From: Mastigocoleus sp. MO_188.B34
GTDB taxonomy: Bacteria; Cyanobacteriota; Cyanobacteriia; Cyanobacteriales; Nostocaceae
Assembly (NCBI RefSeq): GCF_030065675.1
Contig: NZ_JASJDK010000019.1
Coordinates: 1-64,000 of the forward strand
DNA length: 64,000 bases
Direction of reading: 5' to 3'
In this document: positions 28,447 through 38,180 of the stretch, one piece after another
How positions within the stretch are numbered: position 1 is the first letter of the stretch
Layout of the letters: each line of letters begins with the position of its first letter
Translations under genes and position numbers: made by a program
The notes under the pieces: model-generated
Database searches by the model: none
Seen by the model: only the letters and a program-made list of their open reading frames with translations
What the model was told of the DNA's origin: nothing

Positions 28447-29181
28447 ATGCTAGACCAAATTTTTGAATACCTCCACTTTAATTTCAGTGTAGAAGCTCCT
28501 ATAGTTCTGCTGTTACTGATCTTTTTAGAAGCAGTTCTATCTGCTGATAACGCAATTGCATTAGCTGCGATCGCTCAAGGCTTAGACGACAAAAAGCTAG
28601 AAGAAAAAGCACTTAATATTGGTTTGATATTCGCCTACATATTGCGAATTGGTTTACTTTTGACAGCTACCTGGGTAGAAAATTTTTGGCAATTCGAGCT
28701 TTTGGGTGCAGCATACTTACTATGGCTAGTATTTCAACATTTTTCATCTGAGGAAGATGAAGAACATCACCATCATGGTCCTCGGTTCAGTTCTTTGTCG
28801 CAGGTTATACCAATAATTGCTTTAACAGATTTAGCATTTTCTTTGGATAGTGTTACCACCGCAATTGCTGTTTCTGATGAGACCTGGTTGGTAATAGCGG
28901 GTACCACAATTGGAGTAGTTACTTTGCGGTTTATGGCTGGTTTGTTTATCCGTTGGTTGGATGAATTTGTCAATTTAGAAGACGCAGGTTACATGACAGT
29001 TGCTTTGGTAGGCTTGCGCTTATTAGCCAAGGTATTTAATGAAGCTTTTGTACCCCCACAATGGTTAATGGTTAGTATCATTGCTGTGATTCTTGCTTGG
29101 GGATTTTCTAAACGAAATGTCGCCGAACTGGCAAAAACAAGCGAGCACAATGAAGCATACAAAGAAATCAAAGGACAATAG
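28447..29181 (+). CDS. TerC family integral membrane protein
   Basis: A 244-aa polytopic protein with about seven membrane segments. The TerC hallmarks are the membrane-embedded acidic motifs SADNAIALAAI (residues 32-42) and FSLDSVTTAIAVS (about 139-151). A His/Glu-rich cytosolic loop (EEDEEHHHHG, residues 103-112) may bind metal. TerC proteins relate to metal-ion export and, in some bacteria, to manganese loading of exported proteins; the plant homologue acts in thylakoid biogenesis. Which applies here is unknown. The ndk gene follows convergently after 195 bp. Confidence 0.88.
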   Translation: MLDQIFEYLHFNFSVEAPIVLLLLIFLEAVLSADNAIALAAIAQGLDDKKLEEKALNIGLIFAYILRIGLLLTATWVENFWQFELLGAAYLLWLVFQHFSSEEDEEHHHHGPRFSSLSQVIPIIALTDLAFSLDSVTTAIAVSDETWLVIAGTTIGVVTLRFMAGLFIRWLDEFVNLEDAGYMTVALVGLRLLAKVFNEAFVPPQWLMVSIIAVILAWGFSKRNVAELAKTSEHNEAYKEIKGQ

Positions 29182-29376
29182 CTTATTCCTCAAAACAGGT
29201 GGGTGTTAGCCTAACCCTTGATCTAGAAATGGGAGATGAGGAAATTTTGAGTGCAATAAGTCTGGAGGACATACATGCTTGCGACCACAAGCTATGATTT
29301 ACTCTTACAAAAGGATAATCTAACTCTTGTCTTTATTCCCCATTTCCCATTTTCTAAGTGTGAATGTAATTGTGAA

Positions 29377-29826
29377 TTATTCTTGTAACCAAGGTTTCAT
29401 TTGTGATTCCCAAGAAACTAATTCTTCATCACTAAACCACAGAGAAATCTCTCTTTGGGCTGTTTCAATCGCATCCGAACCATGGATTAAATTGCGACCA
29501 ATATTCACACCAAAATCACCTCGGATAGTTCCTGGTTCTGCTGTTAATGGATTGGTTGCTCCAATCATCTTTCTTGCAGCAGCAACAACACCTTCTCCTT
29601 CCCAAACCATGGCGACGATCGGTCCAGAAGTAATAAAATTGACTAAGCTAGAGAAAAATGGTCTTTCTTTGTGAACATCATAGTGAGATTCGGCTAATTC
29701 TTTGCTCACCTTCATGAATTTCATTCCGACAAGTGTAAAACCCTTGGTTTCAAAGCGTCGGACAATTTCACCTACCAATCCACGCTGAACTCCATCAGGC
29801 TTAATTGCTAAAAAAGTGCGTTCCAA
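29377..29826 (-). CDS. ndk: Nucleoside diphosphate kinase
   Basis: A 149-aa enzyme that transfers phosphate from ATP to nucleoside diphosphates through a phosphohistidine. Family signatures are [17 protein letters not shown] at the N-terminus and [16 protein letters not shown], in which H115 is the catalytic histidine. Length is normal. It is transcribed alone, convergent with the TerC gene. Confidence 0.97.
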   Translation of the reverse strand: MERTFLAIKPDGVQRGLVGEIVRRFETKGFTLVGMKFMKVSKELAESHYDVHKERPFFSSLVNFITSGPIVAMVWEGEGVVAAARKMIGATNPLTAEPGTIRGDFGVNIGRNLIHGSDAIETAQREISLWFSDEELVSWESQMKPWLQE

Positions 29827-30183
29827 AGCTATCTCCTAATATTTTGATGTATGTGGTTGTCATTTATCATGTGCCATTAGCCCCTTGTCCTTACTCATGA
29901 GTCATTGACGAAATTACTATGAGTCTCGACTAATTGCTCACTACAGATGACAGATGACCGATCAGAGTGTAGTTTATCTCAGAAATTGCAATACGAACAC
30001 TAAAGTCAAGGTTGTAACTGAAGTTTTTATTTTTCCAGCTTGTTTGTTATCCAAGAGGGCATGAATTTATTGATTTAGTATCAACTGCCTGTATAAAATA
30101 TTTGAGAGTTTCAATTTGAGTGCTTCAATTTGAGAGTTTCAAGATTTTGCAATCTAAAGTCTAGGGTTTTGAAGTTTAGGGTT

Positions 30184-30355
30184 CTAAAATTGAAAAATCT
30201 GAAATTGAAAAATCTAAAATTGAAAAATCTGAAATTGAAAAATCTAAAATTGAAAAATCTGAAACTGAGAAGCCTAAATTACCGAAACCTAAATCTTTGG
30301 AGTCTAAATCTTTGGAATCTAAATCTTTGGAATCTAAATCTTTGGAATCTAAATT
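30184..30355 (+). repeat. Two 15-bp minisatellite arrays upstream of speA
   Basis: Array A (about 30184-30273) repeats a 15-bp unit like CTAAAATTGAAAAAT; array B (about 30287-30355) repeats CTAAATCTTTGGAAT. Both periods equal five codons, and one frame stays open from 30130 to 30384, reading NLKLK- and NLNLW-type pentapeptides. No ribosome-binding site or credible start is present, so I treat it as repeat DNA in the speA upstream region. Between ndk and the arrays (29827-30183) I see nothing else. Confidence 0.85.
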
Positions 30356-30576
30356 TTTTCGTTCTTTCTTCTGACTTTTTGTAAATTAATTTTTTATAGA
30401 TGAGTTTTTATAAATGAATTTTATTACCTATTTATTGAGTATATTTTGTCAAGTGTCTACTGATGCTAATGGTCTATGTTAGAACGTATAAGAAAGATAG
30501 CCAATTTTGATATTCTCCTCAAAAATAAATAGGTTAAATTGCAAGCTCGCCGGTGTTACATAAAGGTCAGGAAGAA

Positions 30577-32607
30577 ATGGGTGTTAAGTCAACTGCTGCT
30601 TCCTCTGAGGTGGTAAATTCACATTCAGATAAGACGCCAGTCTCACTCAATGGCGGTAGGAAGAAACAAGATATACAGATGTTACCGCCATCTACAGTTC
30701 AGGAAGTACCACGTGACCAATGGACAATAGAAAAGAGTGAAGCACTTTACCGAATAGAAGGTTGGGGACAACCTTACTTTTCAATTAATGCTGCTGGTCA
30801 TGTGACTGTTTCTCCGAAAGGAGATCGTGGTGGTTCTCTGGATTTATATGAGTTAGTAAATGCTCTCAAGCTACGAAATTTGGGTTTACCCCTGTTAATT
30901 CGCTTTTCTGATATCTTGGAAAATCGAATTGAAATTTTAAATGCTTGCTTTGCTAAAGCGATCGCCCGTTACAATTATCCTGGCGATTATTGTGGAGTTT
31001 TCCCCGTAAAGTGTAACCAACAACGTCATTTAATTGAAGATTTAGTTCGCTTTGGTAAACCCCATCAATTTGGTTTAGAAGCTGGTTCTAAGCCGGAATT
31101 AATGATTGCCCTAGCATTACTTGACACCCCGGGTGCACCATTAATTTGTAACGGTTACAAAGACCGCGAATATATAGAAACGGCTATGTTAGCCCAAAAA
31201 ATTGGGCAAATGCCAATTATAGTTTTAGAACAAATTGAAGAAGTCGATCTGGTCATTGAGGTCAGCGAACAATTGGGAATTAAACCCGTCCTTGGTGTTA
31301 GAGCTAAACTTAGCACTAGAGGAATGGGACGCTGGGGAACATCTTCTGGAGATCGTGCTAAATTTGGTTTGACAATTCCCGAAATTATTAATGCAGCAGA
31401 TAAGCTCAGGGATGCCGATCTGTTAGATTCTTTCCAACTGTTACATTTTCATGTCGGCTCACAAATTAGCGCAATTAACGTAATTAAGGACGCCATTCAG
31501 GAAGCCAGCCAAATTTATGTGGAACTGGCATTGCTGGGCGCAAACATGAAGTATCTTGATGTTGGTGGTGGTTTGGGTGTAGATTATGACGGTTCCCAAA
31601 CTAATTTTTATGCTTCCAAAAATTACAATATGCAAAACTATGCCAATGATATTGTGGCAGAGTTAAAAGATACATGTGCAGAAAGAAATATACCTGTACC
31701 AACACTTATTAGTGAAAGTGGACGAGCAGTTGCATCCCATCAATCAGTGTTAATTTTTGATGTACTCAGTACATCTGAAGTACCCTTTGAAGCGCCAGAA
31801 CCACCACAGGAATGTGAGTCCCAAGTTATTAGTTATCTGTGGGAAACTTATCAATTAATCAGTGAAGAAAATTATCAGGAAGCATATCACGATGCAGCCC
31901 AATTTAAAGAGGAAGCAATCAGTCGATTTAATTTAGGAATTTTACCACTCAGAGAACGCGCCAAAGCAGAGCGACTTTACTGGGCTTGTTGTCATAAAAT
32001 TCTTGGTATTACCAGACAACAGGAATATGTCCCTGATGATTTGGAAGACTTAGAAGAAATAATGGCTTCCATTTATTATGTCAATCTTTCAGTATTTCAA
32101 TCAGCTCCAGATTGTTGGGCTATTGATCAGTTATTTCCAATAATGCCCATTCACCGTTTGGATGAAGAACCAACCCATAGAGGGATTTTAGCAGATTTGA
32201 CCTGCGATAGTGATGGAAAGATTGACCGCTTTATCGACCTTCGAGATGTGAAGTCGGTATTAGAATTGCATGCTTTTAAAACTGGAGAACCGTACTACTT
32301 AGGTATGTTTCTAAATGGAGCTTACCAAGAAATAATGGGGAACCTACATAATTTATTTGGGGATACAAATGCAGTTCATATTCACCTAACACCCAAAGGA
32401 TATCAAATCGAACATGTTGTTAAGGGTGATACAATGAGTGAAGTGGTAAGTTACGTGCAGTATGACTCGGAAGATTTGGTTGAAAAAATTCGCCAACGCT
32501 GCGAACTTGCTTTGGAAGAGAAGCAAATTACTTTATCAGAATCCCAAAAATTATTACAAACCTACGAGCAAAGTTTGAGTCGGTATACTTATTTGCTCAA
32601 AAGTTAA
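30577..32607 (+). CDS. speA: Biosynthetic arginine decarboxylase
   Basis: A 676-aa PLP enzyme that makes agmatine from arginine, the first step to putrescine and spermidine, and a route of arginine catabolism in cyanobacteria. The PLP lysine is in VFPVKCNQQRHLIE (about residue 143); later motifs are LGVRAKLSTRGMGRWGTSSG, HFHVGSQISAI, YLDVGGGLGVDYDG and the active-site Cys in LADLTCDSDGKI. The start is set at the ATG 30577 (MGVKSTAASS), the usual cyanobacterial N-terminus, with AAGG about 10 bases ahead. The first 55 residues are a polar, probably flexible tail. Its stop codon lies in a 20-bp tandem duplication. Confidence 0.96.
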   Translation: MGVKSTAASSEVVNSHSDKTPVSLNGGRKKQDIQMLPPSTVQEVPRDQWTIEKSEALYRIEGWGQPYFSINAAGHVTVSPKGDRGGSLDLYELVNALKLRNLGLPLLIRFSDILENRIEILNACFAKAIARYNYPGDYCGVFPVKCNQQRHLIEDLVRFGKPHQFGLEAGSKPELMIALALLDTPGAPLICNGYKDREYIETAMLAQKIGQMPIIVLEQIEEVDLVIEVSEQLGIKPVLGVRAKLSTRGMGRWGTSSGDRAKFGLTIPEIINAADKLRDADLLDSFQLLHFHVGSQISAINVIKDAIQEASQIYVELALLGANMKYLDVGGGLGVDYDGSQTNFYASKNYNMQNYANDIVAELKDTCAERNIPVPTLISESGRAVASHQSVLIFDVLSTSEVPFEAPEPPQECESQVISYLWETYQLISEENYQEAYHDAAQFKEEAISRFNLGILPLRERAKAERLYWACCHKILGITRQQEYVPDDLEDLEEIMASIYYVNLSVFQSAPDCWAIDQLFPIMPIHRLDEEPTHRGILADLTCDSDGKIDRFIDLRDVKSVLELHAFKTGEPYYLGMFLNGAYQEIMGNLHNLFGDTNAVHIHLTPKGYQIEHVVKGDTMSEVVSYVQYDSEDLVEKIRQRCELALEEKQITLSESQKLLQTYEQSLSRYTYLLKS

Positions 32608-32630
32608 ATTATTTGCTCAAAAGTTAAAAT
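32591..32630 (+). repeat. 20-bp tandem duplication at the speA stop codon
   Basis: ATTTGCTCAAAAGTTAAATT (32591-32610) is repeated with one change at 32611-32630. The first unit contains the last codons and stop of speA; the second is non-coding. Confidence 0.9.
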
Positions 32631-32769
32631 TTAGTCACAAGTGAAAAATCAATCAAAAGTTTAAAATTTTGACTGTTTGTGATGTGAAAATCTCATAATA
32701 CTGTCATAACATCCTACTGCTGCAATTGGTTATGAACCTTAAATTTTGACTTTTAAATTCATTCTGAGC

Positions 32770-32803
32770 GACTCCTCCCCCCAAACTTTGTGGGGAGGGA
32801 GAA
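32770..32803. repeat. Imperfect inverted repeat between speA and the NDP-sugar gene
   Basis: CTCCCCCCAAA is mirrored by TTTGTGGGGAG with one mismatch and almost no spacer. It lies between convergent genes, but neither side has a T-tract. It may work as a bidirectional hairpin or be a dispersed repeat. Otherwise nothing is visible in 32608-32925. Confidence 0.5.
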
Positions 32804-32925
32804 ATAATTCACCAGCATTAAAGAAATATCGGATATAACAGATTGCTGATGTTAGGAGCATAAAAAACCCCAATTAAACAGTATTTATTAATATGGGGAT
32901 GTTAATTTGCGAACAACTACTTGTG

Positions 32926-34095
32926 TTAGCTGCCATTAGTTTGTAACAATTCAGCGATCGCTTGTCTTTCCATAGGGGTTGTAGATGGTGGCTTTTGACG
33001 AGTATCTGTAATCAACCAATCTAAAGATGCTGCTTGAACGTCAATTGATGCACCAGTTTTATCCACGCAATAGCGTCCAAAGACTAATTTGTCAACTAAT
33101 CTAACTCCTGCTCCTAAACGAGAATATTCGAAGATTACGCTATTTTCTACCGTTGCATCACTGCACACCCAGCAATTGGGACCAATCATCGTTGGACCAA
33201 TAATTTTTGCCCCATCTTCAATTTTGGTCATTGCACCAATATAAACAGGACCTTGAATATCAACTTTATCCCAATTTACATTTACGTTCAGACCAGTATA
33301 AACTCCCGGTGCAACTTCATGACCGGGTATGCCAACGTTCTTAATTTTGCCTGTTAATACTCCTTGAATTGCCTGCCAGTAATCCGGTACTTTACCAATA
33401 TCTACCCACTGAAAATCCATTGGTATCGCATAAAAAGGAGCACCGATATCTACCAGTTTAGGAAATAACTCCCCACCAATATCGTACTCTACCCCTGAGG
33501 GGATGTAGTTGAATATTTCTGGTTCAAATATATAAATACCAGTACTAATGTTAGTACTTTTGGCTTCTTCTACCTTGGGTTTCTCTTGAAATTCTTTGAC
33601 ACGACCCTCTTCATCAGTAACGACAATCCCATAACTCGAAACCTGATCCTTAGGAACAGATTTCATCACAATAGTTGCAATTGAACCTTTAGATTTATGC
33701 CACTTTACCGCTTCTGTCAAGTCTAAATCAATTAAAGCATCACCACACAAAACCACAAAGGTATCATCAAAGAAGGGAGAAAAATCCTGAATTCGTTTCA
33801 TCCCTCCTGCAGAACCAATCGCTTCACCTACTAATTTGCCGTTATCATCAATCCTTCCCTCAAAAGAATAGGCGATCTGCACGCCAAAACGTTGACCATC
33901 GCGGAAATAACTTTCTATTTCCTCAGCCAAATGGCTAACGTTGACCATAATTTGATCGAATCCATGTTGACGCAGCAACTCCAACAAAAATTCCATCACT
34001 GGCTTTTGTAGGATGGGGATCATTGGTTTGGGTGTAACGTAGGTAATAGGACGAACGCGAGTTCCTTTACCCGCTGCTAGAATCATCGCCTTCAT
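32926..34095 (-). CDS. NDP-sugar pyrophosphorylase (mannose-1-phosphate guanylyltransferase-like)
   Basis: A 389-aa nucleotidyltransferase. The N-terminal Rossmann-like domain (1-235) has the signature MILAAGKGTRVRPITYVTPK, VVLCGDALIDLDL and EFQEKPKVEE. The C-terminal 100 residues are a left-handed beta-helix with hexapeptide turns (VYIGAMTKIEDGAKIIGPTM). It activates a hexose-1-phosphate to an NDP-sugar for cell-surface polysaccharides or glycosylation; GDP-mannose synthesis is likely but the sugar cannot be fixed by eye. It lies downstream of scpA on the same strand after a 239-bp gap. Confidence 0.88.
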   Translation of the reverse strand: MKAMILAAGKGTRVRPITYVTPKPMIPILQKPVMEFLLELLRQHGFDQIMVNVSHLAEEIESYFRDGQRFGVQIAYSFEGRIDDNGKLVGEAIGSAGGMKRIQDFSPFFDDTFVVLCGDALIDLDLTEAVKWHKSKGSIATIVMKSVPKDQVSSYGIVVTDEEGRVKEFQEKPKVEEAKSTNISTGIYIFEPEIFNYIPSGVEYDIGGELFPKLVDIGAPFYAIPMDFQWVDIGKVPDYWQAIQGVLTGKIKNVGIPGHEVAPGVYTGLNVNVNWDKVDIQGPVYIGAMTKIEDGAKIIGPTMIGPNCWVCSDATVENSVIFEYSRLGAGVRLVDKLVFGRYCVDKTGASIDVQAASLDWLITDTRQKPPSTTPMERQAIAELLQTNGS

Positions 34096-34334
34096 AGATA
34101 TTTATTCCTCAACCAAAAGCCAGTTTACGATCGTCAAGTGATACTTAGTCATCAGTTTATTTGTGTTCTTAGTCATCACTGTGCCGGATGGATTAATATT
34201 CAACTCCTTACTTATTCAATTCATAAGGAGTTGTAGGAAAATCCATTATCTATCTTTAACCTATTTACTCAGATTTTGGGTTTTACTAAAAAAAACTCCA
34301 TGAAATAAAAACTTGGGTCGCAAGTTAGCCCGCA

Positions 34335-35171
34335 TTAGTTTGTTGATATATCTAAAGGTTGCTCGGGATTACTAGCTCGAGCAAGCAAACGAACTTTCAC
34401 TTCTTGGTAAAAGCCCTCTTGAAATAATTCAACTTTTGATTGTGCTGATAGTAACAACAAAGCCCAAAATACGCTCACAGTATGGGAGTTAGGGGACTCA
34501 TGACTGGGATTTTTCAACTGTAACTGTGTTTTCTGAGTCCATAATGTTACTAATTCCTCTAAGTTGACCCAGTTATGTTCTAATTGTAACTCTGAAGCAG
34601 AATGGTATAAAACTTGCTCTAACTCCCCTGCAACTTCCGTAAGATTTTCTTGGTGAGCTAGATCGAGTGCCGCCCGCATAGTTCTGACAGTCGGAACTCG
34701 ATTGCGACGGGGAGGCTTATTCCCCTTTTGCACTAATTTGAGTTGGCTTGCCATAATCTGTAACTGCTCGATCAGTTCTGGCAAAGTTACAGGGCGTTTG
34801 GCGGGCGGCATTGCTGCAGGACGACGGCGTAGTTGTCGCTCTAATGGGAGTCTGCCAGTTTTATAAAGTAATAAATTATCTTCATCCCCTCCTAATTCGT
34901 CTTCTGGCAAAACTTCTTCATCAACTTCTGGAGTAAGTTGCATTTGCATCAAGGTGTTTGCCTTGAATAAAACCAGCATTGAAGCTGACAAAAAAGCTTG
35001 CCCTGACTGAGATAGATCGGTTTCGTAATTTCGCGATCTTTTTTGGGGTGCCATTAATTCCAAGTATCGATCTATCACCTCTATTACCTGTACATCCCAA
35101 GGATCGATTTTTCCTTGTTCTGCTTGGTAAATTAATTGCTGAATTGTCTCTAAAAGCTCCGAAGCATCCAT
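34335..35171 (-). CDS. scpA: Segregation and condensation protein A
   Basis: A 278-aa kleisin subunit of the SMC condensin. The N-terminal helix region contains KIDPWDVQVIEVIDRYLELM and FLSASMLVLFKANTLMQMQL, the middle is acidic (EVDEEVLPEDELGGDEDN), and the C-terminal winged-helix part includes VSVFWALLLLSAQSKVELFQ. ScpA bridges SMC heads and, with ScpB, organises the chromosome. It lies 61 bp downstream of a LapA-type gene and is likely cotranscribed. Confidence 0.9.
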   Translation of the reverse strand: MDASELLETIQQLIYQAEQGKIDPWDVQVIEVIDRYLELMAPQKRSRNYETDLSQSGQAFLSASMLVLFKANTLMQMQLTPEVDEEVLPEDELGGDEDNLLLYKTGRLPLERQLRRRPAAMPPAKRPVTLPELIEQLQIMASQLKLVQKGNKPPRRNRVPTVRTMRAALDLAHQENLTEVAGELEQVLYHSASELQLEHNWVNLEELVTLWTQKTQLQLKNPSHESPNSHTVSVFWALLLLSAQSKVELFQEGFYQEVKVRLLARASNPEQPLDISTN

Positions 35172-35232
35172 TTACACACCCAGAGTCAAAAATTCACAAT
35201 ATAAAAGGTGATAACCTTATTTTTCATATTTC

Positions 35233-35604
35233 CTAATCAGCATTTGCTTCTTGCAAATCTTTGGTTTGCATTTCAGCTGCTGGAGGAAGTGCAAGTTTTA
35301 AGGATTGAACTTCCTCTTGATAATTTTCTATCTTGCTCTTTAATTCTCGAATCTCCATATTTTTTTGCCGAACTTTTTGGCTGGAGATTAAATTTTGTTG
35401 TAATTGGGTCCAGACACTAAATAACCATGCCAAAATTGCTCCCAAGCCAACTGCTAGCAGGAACTCCACAACAACTGGTGCTTTTACCTCAAGGTTGGGG
35501 AGAATTTGAATCGTTGCTGGCTCGCTGTTCTGGATGGCAAATAAGACCAAACCCAAACCAAGAATAAAAATAATAACAAAGTTTAATTGTCTGACTGGAA
35601 ACAT
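35233..35604 (-). CDS. LapA-domain (DUF1049) membrane protein
   Basis: A 123-aa protein with two membrane helices (residues 8-25 and 45-65) joined by a short beta-like loop (NSEPATIQILPNLEVKAP), then a coiled coil (QKVRQKNMEIRELKSKIENY). This is the layout of LapA (lipopolysaccharide assembly protein A, DUF1049) proteins. The role in cyanobacteria is not established. It precedes scpA in an apparent operon. A second, larger LapA-type protein is encoded at 45919-46701. Confidence 0.8.
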   Translation of the reverse strand: MFPVRQLNFVIIFILGLGLVLFAIQNSEPATIQILPNLEVKAPVVVEFLLAVGLGAILAWLFSVWTQLQQNLISSQKVRQKNMEIRELKSKIENYQEEVQSLKLALPPAAEMQTKDLQEANAD

Positions 35605-36045
35605 TGCACTAAATTTAGGAAGTAATTAGTTAGGTTTAAGTTTTTATTTGAAACTGATAATCAGTTTTTTAGCCAATAGAACTTTATGGTCATACAACTT
35701 TTGATTTTTCTTGTTTAGATAAACCTCTTAGCTGTAGTTCACGGCAAAATAATATGAGCATAAAATCAACGAATCAAGTATAGCATGATATTTTTATCTA
35801 AATTTAATATAAAAATTAATAGAAATTTTAAAAGTATAGAGATTTTTTGGGGATCTGAGTTCTACCCAGATAAATTTAAATAAAGATAGTTTGTTAGTTT
35901 TTTGATATTAAGCTGAATATAAGAAAATTTCAGATTTATTTATTTTTTATGCTTGGTTTTGTGGAATTTGTGGTTAAAAAACTGTAGATAATATATTTAG
36001 CTAAACAAGTAATAGGATTTAACCTCTATTTCTTCCCATTTACCC
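35605..36045. other. Intergenic region, nothing specific seen
   Basis: AT-rich sequence between two minus-strand genes, presumably holding the promoter of the LapA-scpA unit. No ORF or notable repeat. Confidence 0.6.
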
Positions 36046-37083
36046 CTAGGAATTATTGTGCTTTAAAGTATCAAATGTATCTTTAATTGTTCCAGCAATA
36101 GGAATTGCAATTAGTGTCCCAAACAATCCGGCAATTTCAAATCCAATCAGTATAGACACCAAAATCCAAACAGGATTTAAGCCAATAAAATCACCAAGTA
36201 ATTTTGGAGTGAGCAAATTATCTTTAAGTTGTTGAATCAAGATTGCGACTGCTGCAACTTCAATTGCAAGCCAGAAATTTTGCATCAAAATTAATACAGT
36301 CACTAAGCCAATACCTAAGGTTGCTCCCACAAAAGGGATGAGTTGGGAAATGCCAATAATTATGGCAAATAATAGGGCAAATGGTACTCCTAGCAAAAAG
36401 AAAATAGGTGTAAGGCTTACCACCATGAATAGTGCAAGCAAAATTTGACTCAAGAAGTAATAGTGAAAATTAAGTTGTAATGACTTGGCAAAAGGGACGC
36501 GAATTTTTTTTGGTAGTATGTTTATTAAACCGTGCCACACTCCTTTACCAGAAAGCAGCATATAAAAACTTAAGACGACAATTAATATGAAATTAATTAG
36601 TGATGAAAACAAACTTCCCGCAAATCCCACAGCACCTTCAGGAATTTGCTGAACTAAATTTTGAATGTAAGTATTAACTTGTACGCTAATTTGTTTAAAA
36701 TCTAAAGGTAATCGTCGCCTTCTAGCTAAATCTGCCAAATGTTCTATGTTAGTTTGGGAAGCAGTTAACCAATCAGGAATTTGGTGTAGTAGTTGAATTG
36801 TTTGATCTATAACTATTGGTACAAGGGTAATAACTGAAATAACTAATAATGCTAAGGAGATTCCCAAAACAGTAATTACAGCTTGAGTTCGACTAAAGCG
36901 AGCGCGCTCTAAAAATTTGACTAAATAATTAAGTAAAAAAGCAAAAATAGCCGCTGTACCGACAAGAGTAATTGGGTGTTGAAAGTACCTAAATAGTAAA
37001 GATAGCAGCCAAATGTTAAGAGCAATAATTGGACCACTTAGACCATAGAATAATAAATTTTGCACAGAGGCAGAAAGGCGCAT
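36046..37083 (-). CDS. AI-2E family (PerM-like) transporter
   Basis: A 345-aa polytopic membrane protein with about seven or eight helices. Typical features are the N-terminal helix pair, a soluble region between residues 95 and 150 (HQIPDWLTASQTNIEHLADL) and the C-terminal conserved part GISQLIPFVGATLGIGLVTV, DNLLTPKLLGDFIGLNPVWI and GLFGTLIAIPIAGTIKD. Members export small molecules or act as sodium/proton antiporters; the substrate is unknown here. The upstream gap carries degenerate repeats and the divergent pdxH. Confidence 0.88.
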   Translation of the reverse strand: MRLSASVQNLLFYGLSGPIIALNIWLLSLLFRYFQHPITLVGTAAIFAFLLNYLVKFLERARFSRTQAVITVLGISLALLVISVITLVPIVIDQTIQLLHQIPDWLTASQTNIEHLADLARRRRLPLDFKQISVQVNTYIQNLVQQIPEGAVGFAGSLFSSLINFILIVVLSFYMLLSGKGVWHGLINILPKKIRVPFAKSLQLNFHYYFLSQILLALFMVVSLTPIFFLLGVPFALLFAIIIGISQLIPFVGATLGIGLVTVLILMQNFWLAIEVAAVAILIQQLKDNLLTPKLLGDFIGLNPVWILVSILIGFEIAGLFGTLIAIPIAGTIKDTFDTLKHNNS

Positions 37084-37125
37084 AGGAGCAATCTGTGTGA
37101 TATGGGTTAGGCAGGATGTAATCTT

Positions 37126-37223
37126 TTACAAATTAAACTTTTACAGATTAAATTTTTGTAGATTGAACTTTTATAGATTAAATTTCTACAGATTAGACTC
37201 TTTACAAACTAAACTCTTTACAA
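37126..37223. repeat. Degenerate 15-18-bp tandem repeats
   Basis: About six imperfect copies of a unit like TTTACAGATTAAACT occupy the gap between the AI-2E-type transporter and pdxH. It lies where both promoters must be, so copy number might affect spacing. Confidence 0.65.
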
Positions 37224-37267
37224 GTAGGTTGATTAACTTTAGCTAGTCGCCAAGAATAAAAACACCG

Positions 37268-37912
37268 ATGGATAGAACAGTAGCCGATCTTCGCAAAGAT
37301 TACACCCTGCAAGAGTTAAATGAAACTGAGGTAGACCCTAACCCTGTTATACAATTTCAGAAATGGTTTGACCAAGCGTGTTCCGTTGACATACCAGAAC
37401 CCAATGCCATGACTGTTGCGACAGTTAGTTCTGAAGGTAAGCCCTCAGCAAGGATGGTGTTGCTTAAAGACTATGATGGTAGGGGTTTTGTTTTCTATAC
37501 GAATTACAATAGTCGAAAAGGTCAAGAACTAATAGCTAATCCCCATGCAGCGCTAGTTTTTTGGTGGGCACAACTCGAACGTCAAGTTCGCATTACTGGT
37601 AGTGTAGAGAAAATTTCGTCTCAAGAATCAGATAAATATTTTCACAGTCGTCCTTTTAACAGTCGTATAGGAGCGTGGACGTCTAATCAAAGCGAAATTG
37701 TTTCCAGTCGCGAAATTTTAGAGCAGCGCTTGCGAGAACTTCAAGCAAAATATCAAGATTTAGAAGTCCCGCGTCCTAACCATTGGGGAGGTTTTCGAGT
37801 CATCCCTGCGGAAATTGAATTTTGGCAGGGACGCTCCAGTCGTTTACACGACCGCTTACTATACAGTAAGTGTGATGGTGGTACTTGGGAAATAGAACGT
37901 TTATCACCTTGA
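37268..37912 (+). CDS. pdxH: Pyridoxamine 5'-phosphate oxidase
   Basis: A 214-aa FMN enzyme that oxidises pyridoxamine or pyridoxine 5'-phosphate to pyridoxal 5'-phosphate (vitamin B6 salvage). Recognised from ARMVLLKDYDGRGFVFYTNY, SRKGQELIANPHAALVFWW, EFWQGRSSRLHDRLLY near the C-terminus and the closing WEIERLSP. Complete length. It converges with a small minus-strand gene. Confidence 0.96.
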   Translation: MDRTVADLRKDYTLQELNETEVDPNPVIQFQKWFDQACSVDIPEPNAMTVATVSSEGKPSARMVLLKDYDGRGFVFYTNYNSRKGQELIANPHAALVFWWAQLERQVRITGSVEKISSQESDKYFHSRPFNSRIGAWTSNQSEIVSSREILEQRLRELQAKYQDLEVPRPNHWGGFRVIPAEIEFWQGRSSRLHDRLLYSKCDGGTWEIERLSP

Positions 37913-37935
37913 ATATCAAAGTTTTAGATATTTTT

Positions 37936-38166
37936 TTAGTTGGGAAAAAGTTTACTCTCATCATCATCCCAAGGCATAATATCTTGAGCAATTGATGAAT
38001 GAATAGCATTATTTTTTTTCATCTTTTGAATTCGGCGCTGAGCACAAGGATATTTCATTAAAGTCAAGAATAGCCAGCGCCATTTATTCAAATTTAAGCT
38101 TTTTCCCTTAAATTTTCTGGTGGTAAGTTTTTTTGTATTTAACGTGGAATTTTTGTTTTTATTCAT
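37936..38166 (-). CDS. Small hypothetical basic protein
   Basis: A 76-aa protein, very rich in Lys and Asn at its start, with a short helix (KWRWLFLTLMKYPCAQRRIQ) and an acidic end (PWDDDESKLFP). I do not recognise it. GAGGTG lies 10 bases before the ATG, and it begins only 14 bp after the stop of the 538-aa membrane protein, so a two-gene operon is likely. Confidence 0.6.
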   Translation of the reverse strand: MNKNKNSTLNTKKLTTRKFKGKSLNLNKWRWLFLTLMKYPCAQRRIQKMKKNNAIHSSIAQDIMPWDDDESKLFPN

Positions 38167-38180
38167 GAGAAATAATCACC

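Noticed and set aside
30130-30384. A pentapeptide-repeat protein gene
   Set aside because: The frame is the product of 15-bp minisatellites, has only a TTG start and no ribosome-binding site.
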